Assembly (NCBI RefSeq): GCF_000210295.1
Contig: NC_026738.1
Location: forward strand, 248,001 to 312,000
Reading direction: 5' to 3'
DNA length: 64,000 nt
From: Trypanosoma brucei gambiense DAL972
Taxonomy: Eukaryota > Euglenozoa > Kinetoplastea > Trypanosomatida > Trypanosomatidae
Every line of letters starts with the position of its first letter. Within the stretch, counting starts at the first letter, position 1. Below are positions 9,643 through 20,024 of the stretch, one piece after another. The notes beneath the pieces are model-generated. The model did not search any database and had not been told where the DNA came from. It saw only the letters and a program-made list of their open reading frames with translations. The position numbers were made by a program, and so were the translations under genes.

Positions 9643-12346
9643 GACTTTTTTTTTTCCTGTTCGAAGAGAGGAAAATAAACAAGCAAGCAAACAAACAAAA
9701 ACAAACCAAAATAACAATAACAGAGGGTGGAAAGAATTAAACAGGGAATGACAGTCGAGTCGAGATGAGATGAGATGAAAAGAAAAAAGAAAAAGAAAGA
9801 AAGGGAATAATTGAAGAAGAAATGATTTTTTTTTTTTAAAAAAAGGGATATATGACTCTGGCCGACACAACATTAAAACTCAAAAGAAAAAAAGAAAAAA
9901 AAACACGAACAACAAGAACAATACTTAAAATAACAAATGTTCCACCAATCACATCATATAATTACAACAAACAAACAAACAAACAAAATGAAGAAAACAA
10001 AATGCACTTTTACACGAACACAAGCATCATTTCCCCAACGAATATACATATATTTTTATTTTATTTTATTTTTTTTAAAAAAAAGGTGGAGAAGAGGCAA
10101 AGTCGATAGCATTTTTGTATCATTATTACAGTTGCAAGTGTTTGTGCAACTGAAGCATTGATTTGTTTTGTTAATTAAATGGTGAAATTAGAGGAATTTT
10201 TTTTTTTTTGATCAAATAAAAGGGAAGGGGGAAAATAAAAGGAAGATAAAAGGAAAGGGGAAAGTAAAAAAAAAAAAAGAAAAAGGAATATAGATGATAG
10301 TAAAATTTGTTGTTGTTGTTGTTGTTGTTGTTTTTGTTACGTGCCGAAGTGTATAAAATAATGGCACAGTGGCGCGGTGGGTATAATATTAAATTAATAT
10401 AACGAAAAAGTGGATAATTAAAATAAATAATTTAAAGCGTATAAAAATGTATGCGGTTAAGGGAACAGATATAAGTGGCGGAAGAACCGCATTGAGTGTG
10501 TATGGAGAATTGTTTATGCTTTTTTTTTTTTCCTTTTTTCCTCTGAGGAATCATCACCGTTTCAAATGTCGGTTCTGTCCTCGTTTTTTTTTTTTTTTGT
10601 AAATATTGGTTTTGTTTGCCGTCTGCTGCACTTTCCATTGCTGTTGGTGAATTTTTCTCACTTTTCCCGTCGTGCTGTTTTTTTTTTTCTTCCTTTTCTT
10701 TTTTTAAAAGGAGGAAGAGGAGGATGAAGAAAAGAAAAAAAAACAGCAAGAGAGAAAGAGAGAGAGAAAGAAAAGAAAAGAAAAAAAAATTGCTATTATC
10801 ATATTAATATTGTTACTAATATTAATGTTTTTTTTGTGTTTTAATGTCTTTTTTATCATGATGATTTCCCCCTCCCCTTTACTTTACTTTTTTTTTTCCT
10901 TTTTCTTCCATTTTTCTTCCATTTTTTTGAGTTTTGATTTTGTGTCTGTTTTTGTGCCAGTCCCTTTCTTCTTCTTGTTTTTTTTTCTTTTCTTTTCTTT
11001 TCTCTGTATGCGTATTTTCTGTCTGTATCGACTGGAGCTGAGGGTGTAAAGCAAAGGGCCATGAAAGTTTCACGAAAGAAAGAAAGAAGAAAAAAAAATA
11101 ACAAAAAAAAAAAAGAAAATCAAAGGAAAATAGAAGGAAGGAAGGAATTAAAAAAAAAAAGAACAAAAAGGGGAAAAGAATGAGAGAGAATAAAAAGAGT
11201 TGAAGGAACAACAACAACAACAACAACAACAACAAAAGTAAACAAACAAACAAAAAAAGGAAAGGAAAGCAAAACAAAAAAAAATCATACAGAAGATGTG
11301 AGTAAACTATCATCTGGACTGACGCTGCACATATACACATAAAATAATATTTGTATACATATGTGTATGTGTATATATGTATGTATGTATGATTTGCGTT
11401 TGCACATAATTTGTCTGAAAAGAAAATAATTAAAGAAGTCAAAAGTGAAAAAAGAAAGGAAGGAAATAATAATAATAATAATGATAAAAAGACTAAAAGA
11501 AGGGAAGAAAAGCAACCGGAAGGTAGGTGGTGTTTTGTTCGTTTTTTTTTCCGTTTTTTGCTTTTGAGGGGGGCGATTCCCCAGACTTTTTTATTTCCTT
11601 CTTCACTTGTTTCCATATAGATGAATATAAATATATTGATTCATTTATTTATATCTTTTTTTTAAAAATCCTTTTGACTGTTCTTTTCTTTTTTTTTTTC
11701 TTTTCACCTCCTTCATTATTTATATATTTATATCTTGCTGTCATCCTTCTGCTTTCTCTGCGCGCTCTCTTTATGGCTGTTGCATTCCCTTCCTTCCGGC
11801 CTTCTTGCATCCGGTCGTCTGCTCTCCTTTTTTTTTTTGCTTTCTTATTATTTTATTTTACCTTTGCCCTTTTTTATTTTACCTCCCCCCTCTTTTTTTT
11901 TCTGTTGCTGATTCAATATAATGTTGCAAACTTTAGTGCTTTATTTACCTGTTTTTTTTTTCCACTCACTCATTCATTCATTCATTCATTCATTTACTTC
12001 TCCTTTCTTCTCGCACACCTCTGTTTATAGAAGAAAGCGGACTCGAAAAGAAAAGAAAACCAAACAAACCCACAACAAAGCGATACTTTTTTTTTTTCGT
12101 TCAGTTTTGTAAGAAGAAAGCAAAAGAAATAAATAAACCTCAATTTCTTGTGAAGAGAGAAGGAAGAAAACAACTACCACCTTCACTCTCGCCCAGATCA
12201 ACTACCACCGCCAATCTCAAACCTTGCCATTTAAAAAAAAAAATTTCCAGCCACCCGCCGCAACTCGGTGTTAATATTTGTTTGTTTGTCCTCATTTCAT
12301 TAACACAACATCAGGAAACCAGAGAGTTTATTCACGTGTTTTGAAA
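7667..12346. other. 4.7 kb low-complexity spacer between CK1.2 and ZC3H11
   Basis: This long stretch alternates between purine-only and pyrimidine-only segments. It holds GTT repeats (9606-9643, 10307-10333), a CAA repeat (11207-11235), CATT repeats (about 11969-11994), and several T-run/A-run junctions. Open frames are runs of Phe/Leu/Ser or Lys/Glu and look artefactual. It probably contains a long CK1.2 3' UTR and the 5' UTR of the next gene. No RNA gene was recognised. Confidence 0.55.
9606..9643 (+). repeat. (GTT)n microsatellite
   Basis: About twelve uninterrupted GTT units in the CK1.2-ZC3H11 spacer. A second, shorter GTT run lies at 10307-10333. Confidence 0.9.
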
Positions 12347-13438
12347 ATGAGCACTGCAACATCTGCACCTGTTGTTGAATCCATGAGCGACACGGTTGTC
12401 TGCCCGCAGCTTTCGCGCCATTCCACCAGCCTTGAGGAATTGTACACCATCGGTTACAACCGGAGCCACAGCCCGAGTTGCTTCAGCAGCGCTGGATGTG
12501 AAGAAGAGGAGGGACAAAAAAACGTCTTGGCGGAGCGCTACAAGACAAAGCTGTGCAAAAACTTCGTGCAATACGGAACATGCCCATATGATATACGCTG
12601 CATGTTTGCACATGGTGAGGAGGAGCTCCGCACGGCAGAGATGAACATCATGGATGGACTCGTGACGAAAGATGCGATTACATCGTTCCAGAAACTGTGG
12701 CATCGCGCCGTATCGGCCTTGTCAGGATCCAAACATCACTCATCTCATGTTGCCAACCGTAGAGGTGTGATGACGACGGCAACAACAACAACAACAGCAG
12801 GGGGCTTAACAGATGCGGCGATGCACATTTGTCGTCCGATGCAACGTGTTGTTGCTGCTGCTGCTGCTGTGCCGTGTGGGGGGCGCCGTGTGGTTTCCGG
12901 ATCCATTCGGATTCGTGGCCGTGTCCGACATAATCCCTACTGCCATAACATTCTTCCAACTGTATCCCGTTATTACAGCACAATGCCGGATGTTTTCACC
13001 AGGCCGTACAATAAAAGTGACAGTTGTGGAAACGAGGCGATTACTGAGGGTAATGCGGGGACGTATGCCAATGAAGAGGGGAATGAAAAGGAAACACCCG
13101 CCATGATAAGCTCGGGAGTGCCTGAGCTAACAGCGTGGAAGCGATTCAATTATGTGGCGGAGAGGTCCCAATGCACGAGCGTACCGGAACAAAATTTGCC
13201 CTGCGCGGACTTTGCTGCCATCAAGGAGAGCAACAACACCGGTGGTAATGCCAGTGGTGTTGATGTTGAAAATGTGGATGATGCCGAGCACTCCACCTGC
13301 AGCAGCGTTGGTAATGAGTCCGGATATTTCTGCCGTGCATCAAGAAGTGCTTCATGCGGTGAGCAAAGCCAATCCCATTTGAAGCGGGAGGGCAATGAGG
13401 GACGAGGAGAAGGTCTGGATATGTTTCTTTCCTTGTGA
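12347..13438 (+). CDS. ZC3H11: CCCH zinc-finger RNA-binding protein ZC3H11
   Basis: A 363-residue protein from the first ATG (23 upstream in-frame codons start at TTG and are excluded). It has one C-x8-C-x5-C-x3-H zinc finger with ligands C70, C79, C85 and H89. The motif H195-N-P-Y198 matches the short motif by which ZC3H11 binds MKT1, an mRNA-stabilising translation factor. The rest is low-complexity and probably disordered. In T. brucei, ZC3H11 binds AU-rich repeats in the 3' UTRs of chaperone mRNAs and stabilises them in heat shock. Identity rests on the finger, the HNPY motif, and the position just after CK1.2. CK1.2 is reported to regulate ZC3H11 level. Confidence 0.85.
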   Translation: MSTATSAPVVESMSDTVVCPQLSRHSTSLEELYTIGYNRSHSPSCFSSAGCEEEEGQKNVLAERYKTKLCKNFVQYGTCPYDIRCMFAHGEEELRTAEMNIMDGLVTKDAITSFQKLWHRAVSALSGSKHHSSHVANRRGVMTTATTTTTAGGLTDAAMHICRPMQRVVAAAAAVPCGGRRVVSGSIRIRGRVRHNPYCHNILPTVSRYYSTMPDVFTRPYNKSDSCGNEAITEGNAGTYANEEGNEKETPAMISSGVPELTAWKRFNYVAERSQCTSVPEQNLPCADFAAIKESNNTGGNASGVDVENVDDAEHSTCSSVGNESGYFCRASRSASCGEQSQSHLKREGNEGRGEGLDMFLSL

Positions 13439-13534
13439 AGACGCCTTACCTGTGCGCTTGTACGGAATAAATAAATAAAGGAATGAAGGAATGAAGGAAT
13501 GAAGGAAGGAAAGATGAGGAGGAAAAGAAATAGA

Positions 13535-13536
<2 letters not shown>

Positions 13537-13566
<30 letters not shown>
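13537..13566 (+). repeat. (AT)15 microsatellite in the ZC3H11 3' region
   Basis: Thirty bases of uninterrupted AT alternation about 100 bases after the stop codon. Similar TA tracts of 18-31 bases recur across the window at 2813-2831, 16598-16617, 25170-25190, 25325-25344, 25494-25511, 47848-47873, 51724-51742, 56860-56889 and 62640-62663. Confidence 0.9.
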
Positions 13567-13570
<4 letters not shown>

Positions 13571-14558
13571 AAAGCGAGGTGGGGGAAGAAGGGAAAGAAA
13601 ATGGAATGAGGAATGGGAAGGTAAAATGAGTTGTTAAGGTTACTTTATAAAGTTTAGAGCTTGTGCATTTGTGGAGCCATGTTTGTGAAACTGTTGCCGC
13701 GCTCTATGTGCGTTGGTGACTCAGAGCCTCCCACACTTTTCCTCATTCTCACCCTTTTCTTTTCGTTTTCTTTGTTATGATGTTATGTTTTGCGGTTCGC
13801 TCTCTTTCCTTCATTTTTTCTCCTTCCGGATCAGGATCTGTATTTATTTATACATTCGCCTGAAGAAGAAAACAAAGACAGAAAACAAGTGAGTTATGGG
13901 CTCCGATTTTTTTACTTTTTTTTTTTTCCCTCTTTCTCTTCTTTTGCTTTTGTTGTCGTCAGGTTTCTTCCTTCCATTATTTCCCTTCTCGTATGTTAAA
14001 TGAATGAAGAGACGACAACTGCACATCGGCTGAAGGTTCGAAGGAGAATTTAAAGAAAAAAGTAATACATAAATCGTAGAGGAAAAGGATTTATGAAAAA
14101 AAAAACAACAAAAACGATAAAGATCAAGCAGACAGAAAGACGTACAAAAGAAAGAATGAAGAGTTTTTTGTTTTTGTTTCTTTTTTTTTTTTTACAGAAG
14201 TGAAATTAAAAAAAAAAAGATGAAAAGCGGGTATTTGTTTGGTTTTGAGGTCGCTATACTTTTCTGAGTTCTACCACTTTTCCCCAATTGTTTTTTTTAT
14301 TTTTCCTAAATTTTCCACTTACCCACCCACAGTTTCCTTTTTTTTTTTGTTAATATTGTTGTTGTTGTTGTTTTCATCTGTGTGATTTCAGAGCGACCGT
14401 TCACACTTGCGTGTGACGGGTGCCATGCGCTCCTCCCGGGCAAAACTTTTATAATAAAAACAAAAAAACAAAAAATAAATAAATGACTTCCCGGCTCGGA
14501 GGCATCGGTGAAATTCAAAACAGTCTCGAAGTCATCGCCCATCCCTTTCTTTTTTTCT

Positions 14559-14658
14559 NNNNNNNNNNNNNNNNNNNNNNNNNNNNNNNNNNNNNNNNNN
14601 NNNNNNNNNNNNNNNNNNNNNNNNNNNNNNNNNNNNNNNNNNNNNNNNNNNNNNNNNN
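14559..14658. other. Assembly gap (100 N)
   Basis: Exactly 100 Ns, the customary placeholder for a gap of unknown length. The flanks are pyrimidine-rich (left) and A-rich (right), so the break is probably low-complexity spacer that did not assemble. Missing genes cannot be excluded. Confidence 0.98.
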
Positions 14659-14969
14659 AAAAGAAAAACACAATGAAATACCTTGTGTGAGTTGCGTGTG
14701 TATGAGTTGGAGTTGCATTTATGAACGTCATGCGAGGAGGTTACCGTATATGCTGTTATAATTTTGTCTTTGTTTCTTTTTTTTCTTTTCCGCAGAAATT
14801 GTTGGATTGTCTCGCGTATTGGAATTAAAATTTTTTTTTTCCTTCTATATTTTATTGACAGTGTCTCTCTGTCCCTTCAGCTCATTTCTAGGTCGGAGGT
14901 GCAGGTGCATAAGATGTTTTTTTTTTTTTTATTGGACAGGTGATGTGAGCGCGTACCATACCTTTTTTT

Positions 14970-15008
14970 TTCTTTTCCTCTCCTCTCATCATTTGTCAAT
15001 ATTTTTAG
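14970..15008 (+). promoter_or_regulatory. Probable trans-splice acceptor for the RS-rich protein gene
   Basis: A strong T/C tract is followed by TTTTTAG, with AG at 15007-15008. This gives a 5' UTR of about 226 bases to the ATG at 15235. Confidence 0.45.
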
Positions 15009-15234
15009 GTGTTTCCACTTCTGAATTTCGTGGAAAGATTCCCTTCGGTAGCATCGGAGCTCAAGTAAGGTCTGCGAGTCCGAACAAACCCGACTTATTA
15101 GGGAAGTCGACACGGCATATAAATATTTAAACATTTACATATTGAGTGAGTGTAAAAGGGCCAAGAAAGGGAACAAATTAAAAACAAATAAGTACGGCAG
15201 CAACTCCACAGGCATACGCCACTGTTACGTTTCC

Positions 15235-16263
15235 ATGCCGAGGAATTCTCAAACAGTTCGCCACGGCCATGGCTCTTCCAACAGAAGTCGCGGTGACCGC
15301 AGCGGGCGGAACCAAAACCGGCGTCGGGGCCGCAGTCCCGGAGACGAACTTTTTCAAAGGCCCGGTGAGGGAAGTCGTCACCATCACCATCACCATCGCA
15401 GCCCCCGCCCTCCCCGTCGCCGCCATCATCATCATCACAAGCGCGCACGCGATGAGCGCCGCATGGATTCCCGCAGCCCCAGTGAAGGAAGTGACATTTC
15501 TTCCAGTGGCTCCAACCCCGTTAATCATCGGGACCAGCGACGCCGGCGCTTGGAGTCCCCGCAACGCTCTCGCGCAAGATTGCCAGCGGAAAGTCACGGC
15601 GCCACTGCGGAGACGAGGGGCGCAGACCACCGCATGCGGCTGCTTTCAGCTTTAGACGAGCAATTGGCTGCTTACTGCCGCCGCCTTGAAATGTCAAAGA
15701 AGGTGGTGGAAAGGAAAGACACTCCTCTCGACAATAGCAACGCCACAGGTGGTAGTAGTGGTGGTGGTGGTGTGAGCATTATGACTCCTGGAACTAGCGG
15801 ATCTTCAGTTTTGTCACCTTCGTGCCGTGTGGTTTTGTATGGAGTGGATCTTGGTGTCAAACCATGTCACATAAGTTCAATGTTGGAGCAGTTGGTTGGT
15901 CTACATCCATTAGATGTTGTGCGTCCTGCCGCGCAGCTATGGGAGTCAGTATGTGCAGTTATAGCAGACCAGGAAGCGAAGGCCACCGCATCAACCATAA
16001 CGGAAAACGGTGGCGGGGCGGTGGGAACACCTGCCGGGGATTCTCAGGGAATTGCAACAGCTGAGGGAATTACGAGTGCCACGGTGGAACACAGGGGCAT
16101 CCCGGATGGCTGTCGGCATCTTGGATTGTATGAAGTGGGTGCAGCGGGTGGAATAGTTATATTGGATTTGCCGCAGGCCAGTGACGTTGCCACGGTGGTG
16201 GCCGCACTTAATGGGGCCTGTTTGAACGGGCGATTTATATCAGCGGCACCGGCGGTCGGCTGA
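15235..16263 (+). CDS. Arg/Ser/His-rich protein with possible RRM-like segments
   Basis: A 342-residue protein from the first ATG; 31 upstream in-frame codons begin at TTG and are excluded. Residues 1-135 are basic, with RS and RGR dipeptides and two polyhistidine runs encoded by CAC/CAT repeats. Residues from about 199 (VVLYGVDLG) resemble the first strand of an RRM. A segment at about 303-340 (GIVILDLPQASDVATVVAAL, then a Gly-Arg turn and a final strand) resembles the second half, separated by a long Thr/Gly-rich insert. This would suit an RNA-processing factor, but the RRM call is an inference and RNP aromatic residues are not clear. Otherwise unrecognised. Confidence 0.6.
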   Translation: MPRNSQTVRHGHGSSNRSRGDRSGRNQNRRRGRSPGDELFQRPGEGSRHHHHHHRSPRPPRRRHHHHHKRARDERRMDSRSPSEGSDISSSGSNPVNHRDQRRRRLESPQRSRARLPAESHGATAETRGADHRMRLLSALDEQLAAYCRRLEMSKKVVERKDTPLDNSNATGGSSGGGGVSIMTPGTSGSSVLSPSCRVVLYGVDLGVKPCHISSMLEQLVGLHPLDVVRPAAQLWESVCAVIADQEAKATASTITENGGGAVGTPAGDSQGIATAEGITSATVEHRGIPDGCRHLGLYEVGAAGGIVILDLPQASDVATVVAALNGACLNGRFISAAPAVG

Positions 16264-17154
16264 TAACAAGTGTGAACTGCGGCTCTACTTTGGTTGATTG
16301 CGGTTGCGTATGCAAGTTGTCTTTCCGCAGTTGAGGTGTCTGGTTTGTCTGGCACTTGTTGTTTTCTCTTCGTTCCATTTTTTCTTCTTTGGATGCCGTC
16401 CTGTCTGCCTTTTGCACGGCACTGCGAACGATGCGCGGATGTGCCCTTCCGTCCTGCCCTATCGACGCGCCAGCAAGCGCTTGTTCAGATATGATCCCTG
16501 CATTGCTGACTTAACTGCCTGCAGTGTATGGGAGGGAAAGGAGTAAGGGCCGCTCCTTTTGGTTACACGCACACGCATAAAAAAATTAAATAAATAAATA
16601 TATATATATATATATATGTGCGTGTGTCTGCGTATGCGTGGGGTGTGCTGCGCTGCTTGTTTAACCCCATTTCCCCCTGTGCCCTCGTGGTTGCAGTGGA
16701 GGTTTTCTGATGGGACCTTAGCTCTCGAATGGTATCTTATGTTGAGACGTTCCGATGCCGGCCAGTCATGTAACCAATCGTGCTGAGGTTGGAATTGGGT
16801 GAAAGGAGCTGCATGCCAGGTAAACGAAGAAAAAACGAAGAGGAAAGTTTAAATGAAGGTGGAAAATAGTTAACTGGAGGTGCCGACATGTGCCTGGGCT
16901 GAGAGGTACAACGGGTAGTGCAAGGTGAGGGTTGCAGGAAGTGGTGGTGATTTTGTTGCAGAAGCGGTTGTTGTAAGTTACTTTGGTGCTGTTAGTTTTT
17001 TTTTCTATGTTCCAAGTGGCCTCTTTTTGAACCCGTTGTTCCAAACGCTATTGTTACTATAACTTTTTTTTTCCTTGCCCTTCCGCTTATTGCTCTTCTT
17101 TTTCCCTTTTCTTTGTTGTTTATAACAGGGTGGAGGACGTTGTAGGTAACAGAA
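16264..17154. other. Spacer before the hydrophobic-segment protein gene
   Basis: Contains a TA repeat at 16598-16617 and a long T/C tract at about 17062-17120 that ends in the acceptor AG at 17127-17128. No gene was seen. Confidence 0.6.
17062..17128 (+). promoter_or_regulatory. Trans-splice acceptor region
   Basis: An exceptionally long T/C tract runs into ATAACAG, with AG at 17127-17128, only 26 bases before the ATG at 17155. This is one of the clearest acceptors in the window. Confidence 0.65.
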
Positions 17155-18945
17155 ATGCTGTACAAAGACCTCCTGCATCCCCTCAGTCTCTCATGGCTCG
17201 CGTATGACGTGTTATGTGTCGTTGTCCGCTCCTTTAGTCCCGAGACACTCGTCCGGAAGCGTCCGAAGAGGGGTTCAAAGGCAAAGGAACGCAGACATCG
17301 CCGTGACCATTCGCTTTTGGAGAGTCGTGATTACCGCAGCCGTCACAATAGTAGTGGTGATCACGAATCCACTGACCCAAGTCCCCGCTTTACGTCACAC
17401 AACACGTCGCTGCAGGCCAACGCCTCCGCCGGAAGTGAGCGACCGCCAACTGTTCCTTCACGTGCCGCTGCCGGTTCGGGTAGCAGTCGGCCACCGAGCA
17501 GAGCTGGAAGTCGGCTCAACAGCCGAAGCAGCAGCCGGAGCGGCAGCCGACACCACACGGAGGTGCCTCTGAACGAAGGGCCGCCACAGTCCTTTTTTGG
17601 ACGGCTCCGCAATTGGCGAACCATTAATGTGAGGGAGCCGGTGTTACTGCTGACACATGTTCTGCGGGCAATGCCCGTTGCAGTGTTGCATTGTTTCACG
17701 CAGTTGAGAACAGATGTGGCCACGTTGGAGTTGCTGCGGTTCAGTGACTTGAGTGACACCGCAGCCGCTCTGTTGGTCTTCAATGAGGACGCTGTATTCG
17801 CTCCAGATTTTGTGTGGAACTTTACAATCACGCGGTGCCTTCTTGGTGCGATGCAGCAATACGTTTTGGGTCGTGTTTGCCTGGAGACCAACTTTGTTGT
17901 AAACCGGTTGCGAAGTCGCCGCACCTACAGGCACATTATAGGTTGGGCTATGCGGCTCCTCACCCGCCTCCTGACTGATCCCATCTCGTGTAGCATACTT
18001 TCTCCGATGTTGCTTTGCACTGTGAAAGACTTTTCTCCTGTAACGGGGCCGCTACGTTACACCCCATCGGGGCTTTGTGCGGCTGCTTTAACAGGCTTTG
18101 TCGGTGTGGTACTCGAGCAGTTAGTTTTACCAACGGCAGCCATTTGCTGCCAACGGGTTGTGGTGCACATCTATGACGGGTTGGATTATGTGCTGACTCG
18201 CCGTTACGCAACGAAGAATATTATGCGTGATGAGGCTGTTGACAGTCGGGTAAACGCCTCGGGCATCGACAGTGCAACTGCAAGCGAAGATGACAGAGAG
18301 AGCGGCCAACGGACCGCACGGAAAGATGCTGAAAGTGCGAAGCGGCACTCCCATAACCGGGAGGATGCCCAGCAGGTGGGTAAGGGAGCCCAAATGGCAG
18401 TGTTTCGGGCAATTATATGCCGTGTGGTGGGGGCCCTCCTCGCGCAATGCGCTGTACAGCACCCCTTGACTGTTCTTTCCCGCCTCCTTTACGCCCGGGC
18501 AGTCCTCCACGGGACGGGGTTACTTAAGTCATATGCCGATTTTCCAGCGAAGCACCTCGTCTGGGCCGACTTTGCGGCTTTCTTGAAGCAAAATGCACAC
18601 GGCAGCAGCAGTGGGGTACCGGCCCTGGAGGCACTACGAGGCATTGGATGTTTTGTTGGTTGTGAGGTCAGTTTGATTAGGAGCAGCATATTAAGGTGCT
18701 CAGCGCAGGAAAGAGCTATCGAAGAGCTGCTACTGCAGGCGGAAAGGCGCCGCCAAGGTGGAGCCGATAGTGCCGGAATGAGCTTCACCTCCTCGGTTAG
18801 TCACGCGTCTGCACTGGAGAGCATGGAGTTGATGACTCGGTGTATTGCCTCTACCTCCCCACTATTTAATATGGTACATCTTACATCTTTTACCAAGTTA
18901 CTTAGCTTTTATATGGATATGTGGGTCCGATTGAGGGGTGAGTAG
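17155..18945 (+). CDS. Unknown basic protein with several hydrophobic segments
   Basis: A 596-residue protein. Residues 1-30 are moderately hydrophobic. Residues 35-140 are basic and rich in Ser, Arg and His. Moderately hydrophobic helical segments follow at about 163-185, 309-335 and 417-450, separated by polar stretches. The segment with HPLTVLSRLLYARAVL near 436-451 is reminiscent of the altered carrier signature in MTCH-type mitochondrial carrier homologues, which would place it in the outer mitochondrial membrane. That resemblance is faint and is my inference. No enzyme motif was seen. Confidence 0.7.
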   Translation: MLYKDLLHPLSLSWLAYDVLCVVVRSFSPETLVRKRPKRGSKAKERRHRRDHSLLESRDYRSRHNSSGDHESTDPSPRFTSHNTSLQANASAGSERPPTVPSRAAAGSGSSRPPSRAGSRLNSRSSSRSGSRHHTEVPLNEGPPQSFFGRLRNWRTINVREPVLLLTHVLRAMPVAVLHCFTQLRTDVATLELLRFSDLSDTAAALLVFNEDAVFAPDFVWNFTITRCLLGAMQQYVLGRVCLETNFVVNRLRSRRTYRHIIGWAMRLLTRLLTDPISCSILSPMLLCTVKDFSPVTGPLRYTPSGLCAAALTGFVGVVLEQLVLPTAAICCQRVVVHIYDGLDYVLTRRYATKNIMRDEAVDSRVNASGIDSATASEDDRESGQRTARKDAESAKRHSHNREDAQQVGKGAQMAVFRAIICRVVGALLAQCAVQHPLTVLSRLLYARAVLHGTGLLKSYADFPAKHLVWADFAAFLKQNAHGSSSGVPALEALRGIGCFVGCEVSLIRSSILRCSAQERAIEELLLQAERRRQGGADSAGMSFTSSVSHASALESMELMTRCIASTSPLFNMVHLTSFTKLLSFYMDMWVRLRGE

Positions 18946-20024
18946 TGTTGGAGGGGGAAAACCTCGGCAGCCTCCTTGTCCCCTCTAGACAAGTACTGGT
19001 ATACTATTTGGTGGGATGGAGCGATTGTAGAAGTTCTTCATCGTCTTTACCACAATAAGCATATACACACACATATATATACATATGGCTTCTATCATGT
19101 ACTACAGTATTGTTTTTATATCTGAGTGCGTAGCCGCGCGTCTTGAAAATGCCTAAAACACCGAAGAGGACGAAAAGCAGACTGTGTTGAAAGTGTGACT
19201 GCTTTATGTACGTAGGTGGTGAGGGAACGTGGTGATGTGACCGTATACATGGGCAAAACATGCACTCGTTGGAAAAAAGAAAAGAAAAAAAGAGGGAAGG
19301 GGAATAGAATAAAAGGGGGGGGGGAACGAGTGGATGTGCGCTGTGCGAAGGTGAGAACAATACAAACGTCGAGGAATGAAGAATTTTCTGCATTTTGTGC
19401 GAGCATACCATCAATTAGAGTGTGGGCTGAAGAGCCGGAAGAAACCACAACTGAGGTAAGTGGAGGTGGCACACAGCCAAACTTCACCGTTTGTGTATTT
19501 GGGTCCGTTTTGCAGAATTAGCGTTCGTGAAAACGATACTTCAAATACCATAGATGACTTTTATTTATCCATACATTAGTAAATATTTCATACAGTCCTT
19601 CAACTTTTAGATAAGGCGGGTAATGTGTTTCGTTTTTGATGTGGGTGTTTGTGGCCTTATTTTGGCAACTGCTCGTGGTTACGCGACATGATTGTTATCC
19701 TTTTTTTTACCAGTGTGTTTTTATTCTCTTCTTTTCCCCCCCTGTATTTGTCATCCCATTTCTCCGTTATTCTTTCTTGTTTGTTTACACTTGCAGCACT
19801 TCCGGTCTTTAAGAGACCTATTCCCGTCTGTGACACCATACGGCAGGCATCAGCTGGCCATTGTAGCAAGGCGACACGGCCACAAGTAAAAAGTATTGGG
19901 AGTGATAAGGAGCGGAAACGGAATATATATACATATATATATATACATACACATATACGAAAGGAACCTGGCAAGGGTGTGAAGAACGAAGGACCGAAAA
20001 TATCAGGTGAGAAAGAGAAGTAAA
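18946..20024. other. Spacer before KRI1
   Basis: Contains a purine-rich block with a G10 run (19315-19324), T/C tracts around 19700-19790, and TA/CATA repeats at 19923-19960. A likely acceptor is the CAG near 19796. No gene was seen. Confidence 0.55.

Larger units (their letters stand above)
13439..15234. other. Spacer with an assembly gap between ZC3H11 and the RS-rich gene
   Basis: Contains GGAAT/GAAGG-type tandem units (about 13470-13515), a perfect AT repeat (13537-13566), homopolymer runs and the N-run at 14559-14658. Nothing gene-like was seen. The 5' UTR of the next gene probably starts at the AG at 15007-15008. Confidence 0.55.

Noticed and set aside
10879..11616. Minus-strand 245-codon ORF in the CK1.2-ZC3H11 spacer
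   Set aside because: Composed almost entirely of Lys/Arg and Phe/Leu runs from homopolymers; no credible protein.
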